DNA from: Paenibacillus pedocola
GTDB taxonomy: Bacteria; Bacillota; Bacilli; Paenibacillales; Paenibacillaceae
Direction of reading: 5' to 3'
DNA: 64,000 nt
NCBI RefSeq assembly: GCF_031599675.1
Contig: NZ_CP134223.1
Location: 1,240,001 to 1,304,000 of the forward strand
The number at the start of each line of letters is the position of its first letter. Positions within the stretch are counted from its first letter, which is position 1. Positions 27,612 to 36,333 of the stretch are shown in pieces. The position numbers and the translations under genes are program-made. The notes under the pieces are model-generated. The model made no database searches. It worked only from the letters and a program-made list of their open reading frames with translations, and was not told the DNA's origin.

Positions 27612-28283
27612 ATGACAACCACATTTAAAACTATAGCTGGAATCGTTATATTAGCAGGTGTTATCGGACTTACGGCCTGTGATTCCTCCGGCAAGGCGGA
27701 CACTGCAGCATCCGCGCCTGCGGGCGGGACGGCTTCAACCGAACCAGCGCCTACGGCGGCACCGGCAACCGTACAGCCGGAAGCAAGTGCTTCGCCAGCC
27801 GCAGCTTCACCAAGCACAGGTGGCGGCAGCCCGACTGACGCAGTGAAAGACAGCACCAAGCAGCTGAAAGAGCTGCTGCAGCTGGCGAAGCAGGGCAAGG
27901 TTCCGGGCGTGGAATATGCCGCGCACAGCGGGATGATCGACGAGGTGGAGGCAGCATGGGGGGAGCCGGACACGAAGGAATTTGCAGGCAAAGGGATCTA
28001 CTCCACGTATAATGACAAGCATGTCGTATTTGGCTCAAATAAAGGCAGCCAGATTTTTGATGTCCGCTCAAGTGCCGCAGATTTGCAGCAGCTGACACTG
28101 AAGGAGATCGAGCAGACGCTTGGCAAGCCGGATAACACGACAGTAAACGGCAGCGATAAGATCTACATCTACCAGGCGGGCGGGCAGTACCAGCTCAAGT
28201 TCATCATTCCGGATGGATCAGGCACCGTGGATCATATTTCCGTATTCTGCGAGCAGGATTCTATTAACAATATGGCAGGCTAA
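27612..28283 (+). CDS. YjgB/DUF4309-family lipoprotein
   Basis: 223 aa. Signal peptide with lipobox LTAC (Cys23), then a Ser/Ala/Pro/Thr-rich linker (~25-75), then a DUF4309 domain (~83-215) of the B. subtilis YjgB kind (VPGVEYAAHSGMIDEVEAAWG, TLGKPDNTTVNG). Function unknown. It is transcribed away from the ECF operon with only about 180 bases between the starts. A terminator follows. Confidence 0.85.
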   Translation: MTTTFKTIAGIVILAGVIGLTACDSSGKADTAASAPAGGTASTEPAPTAAPATVQPEASASPAAASPSTGGGSPTDAVKDSTKQLKELLQLAKQGKVPGVEYAAHSGMIDEVEAAWGEPDTKEFAGKGIYSTYNDKHVVFGSNKGSQIFDVRSSAADLQQLTLKEIEQTLGKPDNTTVNGSDKIYIYQAGGQYQLKFIIPDGSGTVDHISVFCEQDSINNMAG

Positions 28284-28300
28284 AGCCAACGCTGAAATGA

Positions 28301-28341
28301 GAGCGGATCTGCAGCTTTATTTGCGGATTTGCTCTTTTTTT
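28301..28341 (+). terminator. Intrinsic terminator
   Basis: GAGCGGATCTGCA pairs with TGCGGATTTGCTC (three G-U pairs) and is followed by a run of T. Confidence 0.85.
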
Positions 28342-28416
28342 ATTTGTGCTGGAGCAGGCTGAAGTCCGGCTGATATAATACATCCATGGATTCATCTGTA
28401 GAAATGAGGATCAGCT

Positions 28417-29562
28417 ATGCATTTGAAGTTTGATGAAAGCGAATTTACAGTGTCAGTCGGAGAAACGACCATCCAGCTGTTACCCAAAGAGTTTGCTCTC
28501 CTGGAGTTTATGCACCGGAATAAGGGATTTACCTTCAGCCGTGAACAGCTGCTGGACAAGGTATGGCCGCTGGAGTATCCGGTGGAACGGACGGTGGATG
28601 ATCATATTTACCGGCTGCGCAAAAAGCTCCGCAAGCTCAGCGGTGTGGAACTCAGAACCGTCCGCGGCTTTGGCTATAGTCTGATCCTGCCGTCCGCTGG
28701 GGCCGCATATCCTACCTTATTTGACCCGGAACTGCGCGATACAATGCGGGATGTATTCAACAAGTTTCATGTCTACGGCCAAGGCAAATCGATTCTGAGC
28801 CTTGCGGCCCAGAAGGATACGCTCGGTTTCGAGCTGGATCAACATTACAGAATGGTGATTCATTTTATGCAGGGAGATTTGGAGTGGCTGCTGGATACGG
28901 AAGAAGTGCCGCTCGAAGACCGCCTGTTTTCTTTGATCCTATTCTACATGTTCTCCGGTGATCCCAAGGCAAAGCTGGCTTTTTGCGAACAGGTGATTGA
29001 AAAGAAGCTGCTGCGTCCGGCGGATCATCTGGAACTGGAGATTCTTACAATTCTCGATTTGTTTATCCTGGCTGGTGAACCGGAGCGGGCGCTGGAGCAG
29101 CTGACAAAATCTTATGAGGTCATTGCAGAACTTGGGTATGAGAATTTCGTTCCGGCGACGATGATTACCGAGCTGCTTGCGCATCTGGCTGCGGGGGCAG
29201 GAGATGAGGAGCTGGACCGGCTGGATGAAGCCATCAGGCAGGAATTGCTGGATAAGCCTTTTTTACGGGAAACCGGCAGCTATAAAATCGTAAAAGGACT
29301 CTGGCTGATGCGGAGCAAACAGTGGCGTGAAGCGGAACAGCTGCTGGATGAAGGGCTGCAGGTGCTGGAAATGTCCGGATTTGTTCCTTTGCGTTTATAC
29401 GGCTTGTACCGGATTCACCACTTCTGCCGTGTATTTTTGCCAGATAACGTTCTATATCCTAAATACGAGGGCAGGTTTCGGGCGGCAGTTGAAGATTGCG
29501 GACTGAACCAGTTTGGACAGCCTTTGGAAAAACGGATGCTCAACATGCTGAAATCCCTCTGA
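28417..29562 (+). CDS. OmpR-type winged-helix regulator without receiver domain
   Basis: 381 aa. The N-terminal ~92 residues are an OmpR/PhoB-type winged helix (LLPKEFALLEFMHRNKGFTF, ERTVDDHIYRLRKKL, RTVRGFGYSL). The remaining ~280 residues are all-helical, with TPR-like repeats as in bacterial transcriptional activator proteins. There is no receiver domain, so activity is not set by phosphorylation in the usual way. It lies 84 bases ahead of an MFS pump gene on the same strand and is its likely regulator. Confidence 0.85.
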   Translation: MHLKFDESEFTVSVGETTIQLLPKEFALLEFMHRNKGFTFSREQLLDKVWPLEYPVERTVDDHIYRLRKKLRKLSGVELRTVRGFGYSLILPSAGAAYPTLFDPELRDTMRDVFNKFHVYGQGKSILSLAAQKDTLGFELDQHYRMVIHFMQGDLEWLLDTEEVPLEDRLFSLILFYMFSGDPKAKLAFCEQVIEKKLLRPADHLELEILTILDLFILAGEPERALEQLTKSYEVIAELGYENFVPATMITELLAHLAAGAGDEELDRLDEAIRQELLDKPFLRETGSYKIVKGLWLMRSKQWREAEQLLDEGLQVLEMSGFVPLRLYGLYRIHHFCRVFLPDNVLYPKYEGRFRAAVEDCGLNQFGQPLEKRMLNMLKSL

Positions 29563-29592
29563 TATTGCTCTGACAAATCTCATCTACATTAG

Positions 29593-29632
29593 GGTTACGA
29601 AATGATTTGATTCGTAGAGTCTATAGGTAACC
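29593..29632. promoter_or_regulatory. Nested inverted repeats ahead of MFS gene
   Basis: TACGAA (29596-29601) and TTCGTA (29611-29616) pair, and GGTTAC (29593-29598) pairs with GTAACC (29627-29632). The cluster sits just before the pump's ribosome site (GGAGG, 29634-29638). Possible operator or leader hairpin. Confidence 0.4.
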
Positions 29633-29646
29633 TGGAGGAATGTCAG

Positions 29647-30918
29647 ATGGAAGCTTTAACAAAGCAGGGGAATAGCCTGCTGCACAACAAAGTATACATG
29701 CGCGTATACAGCGCTTATGCCACGGCGAGCTTTGGCGACTGGTTCGATTCACTGGCCATTCAGGTGCTCGTCGGCTACCGCTGGCAGGCAAGTCCGCTGA
29801 TGCTGGCTCTGATTCCGGTAGCGATGGCACTCCCGACAATTCTTCTCGGTTCTGTTGCCGGTGTAGCTGCCGACCGCTTGAACAAGCTGAAGCTGATGCG
29901 AGTATGTGATCTGCTAACGGCTTTCCTGACGGTGCTGCTGTTATTTGCTCCGAATATGCTTTGGCTGCTGCCGATGCTGGCGCTGCGTTCAGCCATTTCC
30001 ACGCTCAATGTGCCTGCCCAGCAGTCCTTGACCCGGAGCATTGTCAGGGAGGATCAGCTGCTTCAGGCCTCCTCGCTTAACGGCCTCGTGAATCAAGGCT
30101 CCAAAATCGCCGGCCCGCTGCTGGGCGGATTGGCGCTCACGCTGCTTACACCGCAGTGGTGTATTTTACTGAATGCGATCATGCGGGGCGGCTCTTACCT
30201 GCTGCTGCTTTCCGTGCGCAACATCCGTACGGAAGAGGGGGATGAGGCTGATGCCTCAGAAGAGCGTGTTCCGCTTCGCACAATGTGGAAAGAAGGCTGG
30301 AGCTTTATGCTGGGCAGCCGTATCCTGCTGAATATGATGCTGTTTGGACTGGCGGGGGCACTTGTTATCCAGGTAATAGATTACCAGTTCACCAGCCTGT
30401 TCCGCGTCTTCTCTCCAACAGGGGAATCGGTGCTGGGCTGGATGGTTGCCGCATCCGGCGTAGGCGCCGTGCTGATCATCGTTGTTTTGGGCAAGCTGAG
30501 TCAGGCCATAAGCTATACTTGGAGGCTGGGTATGGGGTATGTACTGATCGGAGTGCCAGTTGCGGGACTGGGTTTACTGCCGCCGGGCGCCTCGGTGGTC
30601 TGGGTGCTTGTGCTCGGGTTCGTACTGGGGATGGGGAATGGGATCTTTGCTGTTGCCTTCAACTATATGCTGCAAAAAGAAACCCCGCCGCACATGACCG
30701 GCCGCATCTTCGGTATCCAGAACACCGTGCTCAGCGCCGTGCTGATTATCGCGCCGCTAATGGGCGGTCTGCTGGTGGAGTATGCCGGCCCTGCACGCAT
30801 TTTCCTGATTTTTGGCCTCCTTCAGGCTATTCTGGGGCTGATCGGTCTGATCTTCGGCCGTGTGCTTTGGCAGGAAAACAAACGTGTTGAAGCAAGTACG
30901 GTGGAGCAAGCCAGCTAA
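29647..30918 (+). CDS. MFS efflux transporter
   Basis: 423 aa with about 12 membrane helices. It belongs to the MFS_3/EnTS-MefA-like group (ASFGDWFDSLAIQVLV, GSVAGVAADRLNKLKLMRVCDLL, NVPAQQSLTRSIV), which exports macrolides, siderophores or other amphipathic compounds. GGAGG precedes the ATG. Control by the upstream winged-helix protein is likely. Substrate unknown. Confidence 0.88.
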   Translation: MEALTKQGNSLLHNKVYMRVYSAYATASFGDWFDSLAIQVLVGYRWQASPLMLALIPVAMALPTILLGSVAGVAADRLNKLKLMRVCDLLTAFLTVLLLFAPNMLWLLPMLALRSAISTLNVPAQQSLTRSIVREDQLLQASSLNGLVNQGSKIAGPLLGGLALTLLTPQWCILLNAIMRGGSYLLLLSVRNIRTEEGDEADASEERVPLRTMWKEGWSFMLGSRILLNMMLFGLAGALVIQVIDYQFTSLFRVFSPTGESVLGWMVAASGVGAVLIIVVLGKLSQAISYTWRLGMGYVLIGVPVAGLGLLPPGASVVWVLVLGFVLGMGNGIFAVAFNYMLQKETPPHMTGRIFGIQNTVLSAVLIIAPLMGGLLVEYAGPARIFLIFGLLQAILGLIGLIFGRVLWQENKRVEASTVEQAS

Positions 30919-31032
30919 AACAGTCTGATGCGGGAAGTGCTGATTCGGCAAGGCCGATGCAGCAAGCATTGATAAAGTGAGCAACGGTTTGACGTAAATG
31001 CAGATTTTATCCACCACCGATAATTGCTCTAA

Positions 31033-31213
31033 TTGCACTCTATACAATTAAAATGACCTGTTAACCTTGTGCAATTACTTACTGCACTTCGTACAACTAA
31101 AACCTCCACTTTCCGTCGTTTCAACGGAGAAGGAGGTTTTTTAATTGTACAGAATACACCTAAACTCCTAATAGCCGCAAAAATAGCTGGTATACTTGCA
31201 CGAACTACACTTG
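31033..31213 (+). repeat. Four degenerate ~20-bp repeat units in intergenic DNA
   Basis: TTGCACTCTATACAATTAAA (31033), CTGCACTTCGTACAACTAAA (31082), TTGTACAGAATACACCTAAA (31145) and TTGCACGAACTACACTTG (31196) share a TTGCAC-N5-TACA-core-TAAA layout, spaced 49, 63 and 51 bases. They lie in the 470-base gap 30919-31387, which holds no gene I can support. Spacer lengths and sequences differ, so this is not CRISPR. Confidence 0.5.
31099..31142 (+). terminator. Hairpin with T-run inside the repeat region
   Basis: AAAACCTCC...GGAGGTTTT with inner TCCGT/ACGGA pairing and six T. It lies ~180 bases after the MFS gene and may end that transcript, or be part of the repeat element. Confidence 0.7.
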
Positions 31214-31387
31214 TATCAAGACCGCCAAGGGTTTGTTTACTTTTTTTGGAGGAGAACCGCCCGGATTCACGAATGTATAGTAGCGAAATGTGTTTTTGCA
31301 GACCGCTAGACAACTGAAAACTAATTAGTAGTAATAATATCAGTCCGGAAGGGATTGATTGCACATTATTAAGGAGGGCTACAGCAA

Positions 31388-32026
31388 ATGAGTGAATTTA
31401 CTTCGGGTCATATTTTGCGGGCGGAGGACAGGGACATCGTCAGAAAACATGCGGTGGAAGGCTCTGTGATTATGCGGCTAAATGAGCAATTCATAGCGTA
31501 CCTTACCAGCGATGTTTATAATCAGCAGCCGGTGCCAGAGCATATTCAACAGCTGTCGCAGGAAGCACCTGTGCTGTATTTCTATAATTTTGAGGATCAC
31601 GAGTGGGGCTATCGACTGATTTACAGAGAAACAGAGACAGCCAAGCTGCATATTGCCTATGAATATGAAGAGGAGATCATCAGCAAGACCGCAATGGAGA
31701 GGTATCCGGAAAAAAGCTTTAGAGAGCTCCTATTCGGCGGTACTCTGCAAAAGATCCGGGAGGAGCTTGAGGCAGGCGCGCTGTTCGAAGAGAAGCTTGA
31801 GGAGCTCTTTAATGATAGCCGGCCAGAGGAGTTTCAGCTGCTGGGTGCATCTGGTGAACAAATTAAGAAACTCCGTGAAATCCTGAATATCGATTTCATT
31901 AATCATGATATAAATGAAGGCATGGAGCTGTCCGAGGCATTCAAGCAGGCTCTTGGGATGGAGGAAATGTCATTTATCAGACATGAACGCATCGTAGAGT
32001 CCAAACAATATGATGAGATATTTTGA
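31388..32026 (+). CDS. Hypothetical acidic cytoplasmic protein
   Basis: 212 aa, rich in Glu, with no signal peptide or membrane helix. The middle (~60-90) is aromatic (YFYNFEDHEWGYRLIYRE), and the rest is mostly helical. AAGGAGGG lies a few bases before the ATG, so it is surely translated. I do not recognise the family. It stands alone between the repeat region and a convergent gene. Confidence 0.8.
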   Translation: MSEFTSGHILRAEDRDIVRKHAVEGSVIMRLNEQFIAYLTSDVYNQQPVPEHIQQLSQEAPVLYFYNFEDHEWGYRLIYRETETAKLHIAYEYEEEIISKTAMERYPEKSFRELLFGGTLQKIREELEAGALFEEKLEELFNDSRPEEFQLLGASGEQIKKLREILNIDFINHDINEGMELSEAFKQALGMEEMSFIRHERIVESKQYDEIF

Positions 32027-32097
32027 GCTTTTTGGGTAGGCCTTACCCCCTAGAGGGAGTATTATGCCATTGCCTAAATAGCTGTCGGCCACGCCCG

Positions 32098-32877
32098 CTA
32101 AAACCGGTAAAAACGCGCCGTATTCGCGGTCAGCATCGCTTCCGCCTGGGCGGCGGAGTAACCGTGCAGCGCTCCCCAGGCTGCAGCAACATCACGGATC
32201 ATGGCCGGATGCGTAGGCTGTCCGGCAAAGGGACCCTCAAACGGCCAGGGGCCGTCGGTTTCCGCCATAACCAGCTTCGGGGGATAACGCCGGGCCAAGG
32301 CTTGGATTTCCGGCTCATAGACGATATCCGGGGTGAAGGAGATATGATAGCCGCGCTCAATCATTCGGCTGACGGCTGCTTCCGGCCCCTTGAACCAATG
32401 GAAATGGGCATCCTTAATGCCATGCTTGTCCAGCAGATCGCAGGCGGTCAACGCATCTTCATAGACAGCATGCAGCACAACCGGCTTGCTGAGGCGGGCC
32501 GCTAGGCCCAGCAAGGTATCGAGCAGCCGGATATAAGGCTCCAGCTCAAAAGCCTCCCCGCGCTCCAGCGCTTCAGCCCGCGAATAATACGGCAGGCCGA
32601 TTTCGCCTACAGCAGCCATATCTCCGGCATGGCGTTCGATGAAGTCCAGCAGCGCCGCCAGCCCGGACGCTGTAGGCAGCGGCTGTTCGGGATGGAAGCC
32701 ATAGGCCGGCTTCACAAGCTTGGGATGCTGCCGGGCAAGCTTCTGAGTGCGTATGCAGGAATCCAGGTTCATCGAGACGGCGATCACCGACTCCACGCCC
32801 TGCACTGGAAGCTCCGGCAACATGTTCTCCAGCAGTAACGGATCATATTGTTCCAGATGAATATGGGCATCAATCAT
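32098..32877 (-). CDS. TatD-family metal-dependent hydrolase
   Basis: 259 aa. Metal-binding motifs of the TatD amidohydrolase fold are present: DAHIHL (residues 3-8), AVGEIGLPYY (E92 region), VVLHAVYE, HFHWFKG and MAETDGPWPF. Family members act as DNases or have unknown hydrolase roles. It overlaps the upstream stalk-protein gene by eight bases, so the two are co-transcribed. No clear terminator follows. Confidence 0.86.
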   Translation of the reverse strand: MIDAHIHLEQYDPLLLENMLPELPVQGVESVIAVSMNLDSCIRTQKLARQHPKLVKPAYGFHPEQPLPTASGLAALLDFIERHAGDMAAVGEIGLPYYSRAEALERGEAFELEPYIRLLDTLLGLAARLSKPVVLHAVYEDALTACDLLDKHGIKDAHFHWFKGPEAAVSRMIERGYHISFTPDIVYEPEIQALARRYPPKLVMAETDGPWPFEGPFAGQPTHPAMIRDVAAAWGALHGYSAAQAEAMLTANTARFYRF

Positions 32878-33988
32878 TGGCGCCAGACTCCTTAATGGTT
32901 GCAGGATATTCTTTAAATGGAATGAAGGTTACCGATTCGGGCACCATGGCCATTCCTGAACCGGCTGATTTGTAGACCAGTTTCAGGCTCCCGATGCTTT
33001 CCAGAAATCCGGTAGTCACATTTAACTCGGCTACCAGCCGGCCTGACTCTACACTATAGTAAGTCACCGTGCCGATGCCTGCCGTGTCGCTGATATTTCC
33101 ATCTTCGGCCCGGTCCGGAAGCCGCAGAGTAACCTCCGCAGGGGAAGTCCCTTTAAGTTTTAGTGAGATTACCATATCGTTATGATCTGAAGTGATACTG
33201 GAGGACACAAGCTGGCTTGCCGCTTTCCAGGCCTCGGGAACGGTGAGCTCCTTCCACGTTTCCGGATTGACGATGTGAATCTCCTGCTCGACAATTCCTG
33301 TACCGGTGCCAAGCGTCAGGATCACAACAGCTTCTGGCTGTCCATCCTTGTTCACATCCGCATAATAGAGCTCCGGAGGGTGGCTTAGATCCCTTGGCGT
33401 TTCCCAACTAAACTTGTGTTTCTTGCCGTTCACTTCCAGAATATAACCTTTATACGTGGTCTGGTCTTTGAGTGCAGCGTAGATTTTGACCTTTGGATGA
33501 TCCTCCGCCGCAGCAAGAGCTTCTGTAGGGATACGTACGGTTGTGCTCACACTGCCCGAAATGATAGACACTGTATTTTTTTCCTGATCCAGCCGGAAGT
33601 CTGCGCCGGACAGCAGATTCAGCGAGGAGGCTGGAATATACATACGCCCTTTTCGCAGAATAGCCTTGCCTTCCAGTGCGGATGCATTGCCATAATAAAG
33701 GATAAGCTCGCTGCCGGGTTTGATTATTGTACTGGTGCTGTCATCAATTATAGTTAACAGCTTCAGCTTATTGTCCCACTGTAGTCTGGCAGGATAGAAT
33801 TCAGTTAGTACTCTGACAGGCACATAAACAAGGCCGTGTTCTTGGAATGGATGAAGAGGGGAAAGGGCGGCTTCGCCGTCGACAGTCAATGTAAGCGATG
33901 CAGCAGCAAAAGTCTTATCTATAGTAGTTACTGCAGTGCAAGCGGCAAGAATGATTGCAGCAGCAGAGGCAGCGATCCATCGTTTCAT
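32870..33988 (-). CDS. Exported stalk-domain protein
   Basis: 372 aa. The signal sequence may end in a lipobox (ILAAC, Cys17). The N-terminal third is a copper-amine-oxidase-type stalk domain (LVYVPVRVLTEFYPARLQWD, MYIPASSLNLLSG). The rest is beta-rich, with a YYADVNKDGQPEAVV segment like FG-GAP/VCBS calcium-binding repeats. No enzyme motif. Function unknown; location on the outside of the membrane or in the wall is inferred. Confidence 0.82.
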   Translation of the reverse strand: MKRWIAASAAAIILAACTAVTTIDKTFAAASLTLTVDGEAALSPLHPFQEHGLVYVPVRVLTEFYPARLQWDNKLKLLTIIDDSTSTIIKPGSELILYYGNASALEGKAILRKGRMYIPASSLNLLSGADFRLDQEKNTVSIISGSVSTTVRIPTEALAAAEDHPKVKIYAALKDQTTYKGYILEVNGKKHKFSWETPRDLSHPPELYYADVNKDGQPEAVVILTLGTGTGIVEQEIHIVNPETWKELTVPEAWKAASQLVSSSITSDHNDMVISLKLKGTSPAEVTLRLPDRAEDGNISDTAGIGTVTYYSVESGRLVAELNVTTGFLESIGSLKLVYKSAGSGMAMVPESVTFIPFKEYPATIKESGAND

Positions 33989-34158
33989 AAAAGTTCCTCC
34001 AATACATAATCAATCCAGTTTCTTTTATTATAGAGTAAATCGTCCACTCCCAGGTCACTTTCCGTTAACAAAGAGGAGACAAGCTTGTTACGGTTCAGGA
34101 TTGGCGTGCTGCGGAAGGTTAGGGGATCATATACAAGAAGATAAAGGAGACTTCATTA

Positions 34159-34611
34159 ATGAAGAAATACATATTTTTCTTATTTGTTATTGTGATTCTA
34201 AGCGCATGTAATGAAAAGCCAAAATATGAAGAAGTAGAAATCATAGGCCCATCCATGGAACCGACATGTAAAGACGGTCAAATACTTAAAGTAGATGCTG
34301 ATTATTATAACCGGAATGCAATTGAACGTAATGATATTGTTTACTTTTACAAAGACCAGAAAGATAAATGCTATGTTAAAAGAATCATAGGATTGCCAAA
34401 TGAAGAAATTAAAGTAATGAAAGACAAGATATTAATTGACGGTATTCAGCTTGAGCTGCCATATCGCTTAACAGATAATCCTAACGTAGGTGATTATAGC
34501 ACTGGAGCAAATGAATATTTTGTTATTGGTGATAACTATGGCAATAGTTTGGATAGCAGGATGTTTGGTGCAATTAGCAAAGAACAAATTATTGGGAAGC
34601 TAGTAGAATAG
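34159..34611 (+). CDS. Small signal peptidase I with a lipobox N-terminus
   Basis: 150 aa S26 protease. Catalytic Ser32 lies in GPSMEPT and Lys74 in CYVKRIIGLPNE, and the C-terminal box is VIGDNYGNSLDSRMFG. It would cut signal peptides of exported proteins. Unusually, the N-terminal hydrophobic segment ends in ILSAC (Cys17), so it may be held by a lipid rather than a membrane helix. Codon use is clearly more AT-rich than its neighbours, suggesting transfer. AAAGGAGAC precedes the ATG. No obvious dedicated substrate is adjacent. Confidence 0.88.
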   Translation: MKKYIFFLFVIVILSACNEKPKYEEVEIIGPSMEPTCKDGQILKVDADYYNRNAIERNDIVYFYKDQKDKCYVKRIIGLPNEEIKVMKDKILIDGIQLELPYRLTDNPNVGDYSTGANEYFVIGDNYGNSLDSRMFGAISKEQIIGKLVE

Positions 34612-34794
34612 CTTGATTGCAATACCGCGGAAGGTTGTATCAGTCGGTACAAAATAACAATGACCCGCAGATTAGGACGCTTGCGCGATGTCCTCGCAGG
34701 AGGTTTTACGTTATTTTCGTTTATTGAACGGGAATGATTATGAACATTCTATTAGTGGAGCTTAATAACATAGGGACAGCGAAGGAGAGTGAAT

Positions 34795-35688
34795 ATGCAG
34801 CGTTCCAAAGGAATTATTATGGCCTCCGGGGGAGCTTTGTTATGGGGAGTCTCCGGGACTGTAGCACAGCAGCTGTTCCAGCAGGCGATGCTTCCGGCCG
34901 CTTGGCTTGTGACGGTAAGATTGTTAATTTCAGGCGTGCTGTTCCTGCTGCTCTGCCTGCGCCAGGAAGGTTCGTTCATCTGGCGGGTGTGGCTGGAGCC
35001 AAAATTCACCGTACAAATGCTGCTGTTCGGATTGTTCGGCATGCTGGGCGTCCAGTTCACTTACTTTGCTTCTATTGAAAACGGCAATGCCGCAATCGCA
35101 ACGCTGCTCCAGTACCTGGCCCCGCTGTTCATTCTCCTTTACACGATGGTCTGGAAAAGAACACGGCTCGCGCTGCTGGATATCGTTGGTGCATTCCTCG
35201 CGCTTACGGGTACCTATCTGCTGCTTACCGGCGGAAATACCGCACAGCTGACCGTGCCCCTAGAAGGCTTCTTCTGGGGAATTTTATCCGGTGTATCTCT
35301 GGCCTTCTACACCCTGTATTCTGCTCCGTTGCTTAAGAAGTACAGCACTACTCTGCTAATGGGCTGGGGGATGCTTACCGGAGGAGCCGGGATGAATCTG
35401 ATTCACCCGTTCTGGTCTGTGCCGCCGGTAGATTGGTCACCCTCCATTATTGGAGCTATTCTGTTTGTGATTGTGCTCGGGACGCTTGTTCCGTTCTACC
35501 TGTACATAGCCAGCCTCCGCCATATCGCTCCCCACGAAGCCAGTCTGCTCTCCTGCACGGAGCCGGTTTCGGCCATTGTATTCTCCGTTATTTGGCTGTC
35601 CGTACCATTCAATGTTGTCCAGGCCATAGGGGCTGGAATGATTGTTCTGATGACCCTCCTGATCTCCCGCAAAGCGGCTGGAAAATAA
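34795..35688 (+). CDS. EamA-family (DMT) transporter
   Basis: 297 aa, ten membrane helices in two EamA repeats (GGALLWGVSGTVAQQL at the start; ISGVSLAFYTLYSAPLL and PHEASLLSCTEPVSAIVFSVIWL in the second half). Members export metabolites or amino acids. The ATG at 34795 has GGAG seven bases upstream; a GTG two codons earlier is inside that site. The gap 34612-34794 holds no supported gene. Confidence 0.9.
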   Translation: MQRSKGIIMASGGALLWGVSGTVAQQLFQQAMLPAAWLVTVRLLISGVLFLLLCLRQEGSFIWRVWLEPKFTVQMLLFGLFGMLGVQFTYFASIENGNAAIATLLQYLAPLFILLYTMVWKRTRLALLDIVGAFLALTGTYLLLTGGNTAQLTVPLEGFFWGILSGVSLAFYTLYSAPLLKKYSTTLLMGWGMLTGGAGMNLIHPFWSVPPVDWSPSIIGAILFVIVLGTLVPFYLYIASLRHIAPHEASLLSCTEPVSAIVFSVIWLSVPFNVVQAIGAGMIVLMTLLISRKAAGK

Positions 35689-35748
35689 AACGAACGAAAT
35701 TTGCACAGCCCGCCAATATATAGTGTAAGCCTGAAGGGGGAATGGCGG

Positions 35749-36333
35749 ATGAAGCATAAAGATGAATATTCGCAGCTCATTGAGCTCTCGCTAGCCGGCA
35801 GCGGTGAAGCTTATGGTGAGTTATACGAGGCGACCATTCGCGATGTCTACAGGACCGTGCGTTTCCTTGTTTCTGAGCCGCTGAATGCAGAGGATGTGGT
35901 GCAGGATATCTATATCGAGCTGCACCGCTCGCTGGGACAGTATGATCAGTCCCGCGATTTCAGACCCTGGCTGATGGGGCTGGTCATGCGGCAGATCCGT
36001 GCTTACCGCCGCAAGGGCTGGAAGCATCTCCGGGTGATCAAGAAAGCGGAGCATACCCGAGAGAGGGTGGAGTATGATTTTGCGGGTGAAGTAGCAGACC
36101 GTTTATCCAACCGTGAACTTCTGGAGAACGTGAACCGGCTGCCATTCAAGCTGAAGCAGGTCATTATTCTGCATTATCTGCAGGAGTATTCCCAGGAGGA
36201 GGTAGCTGCCATCTTGGAGATTCCGCTGGGAACCGTCAAATCTAGGATCCATGCCGCGCTGCAGAAGCTGCGCCAGAAACGTCAGGCTGACATCATCCGA
36301 ATCAGAAAGGTGGAGGATATCCATGAGTCTTGA
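35749..36333 (+). CDS. ECF-type RNA polymerase sigma factor
   Basis: 194 aa. Region 2 contains SEPLNAEDVVQDIYIELHRSL and region 4 contains FKLKQVIILHYLQEYSQEEVAAIL and GTVKSRIHAAL. AAGGGGGGAA lies ahead of the ATG; an upstream extension to 35701 is rejected. It overlaps the next gene by 11 bases, and that gene encodes its presumed inhibitor. Confidence 0.9.
   Translation: MKHKDEYSQLIELSLAGSGEAYGELYEATIRDVYRTVRFLVSEPLNAEDVVQDIYIELHRSLGQYDQSRDFRPWLMGLVMRQIRAYRRKGWKHLRVIKKAEHTRERVEYDFAGEVADRLSNRELLENVNRLPFKLKQVIILHYLQEYSQEEVAAILEIPLGTVKSRIHAALQKLRQKRQADIIRIRKVEDIHES

Noticed and set aside
31033..31213. CRISPR array
   Set aside because: Units are short and degenerate, spacers differ in length, and no cas genes are present.
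34734..35078. 114-codon frame starting before the EamA gene
   Set aside because: It overlaps the EamA gene in another frame and has no domain; the shared start region is explained by the EamA ribosome site.
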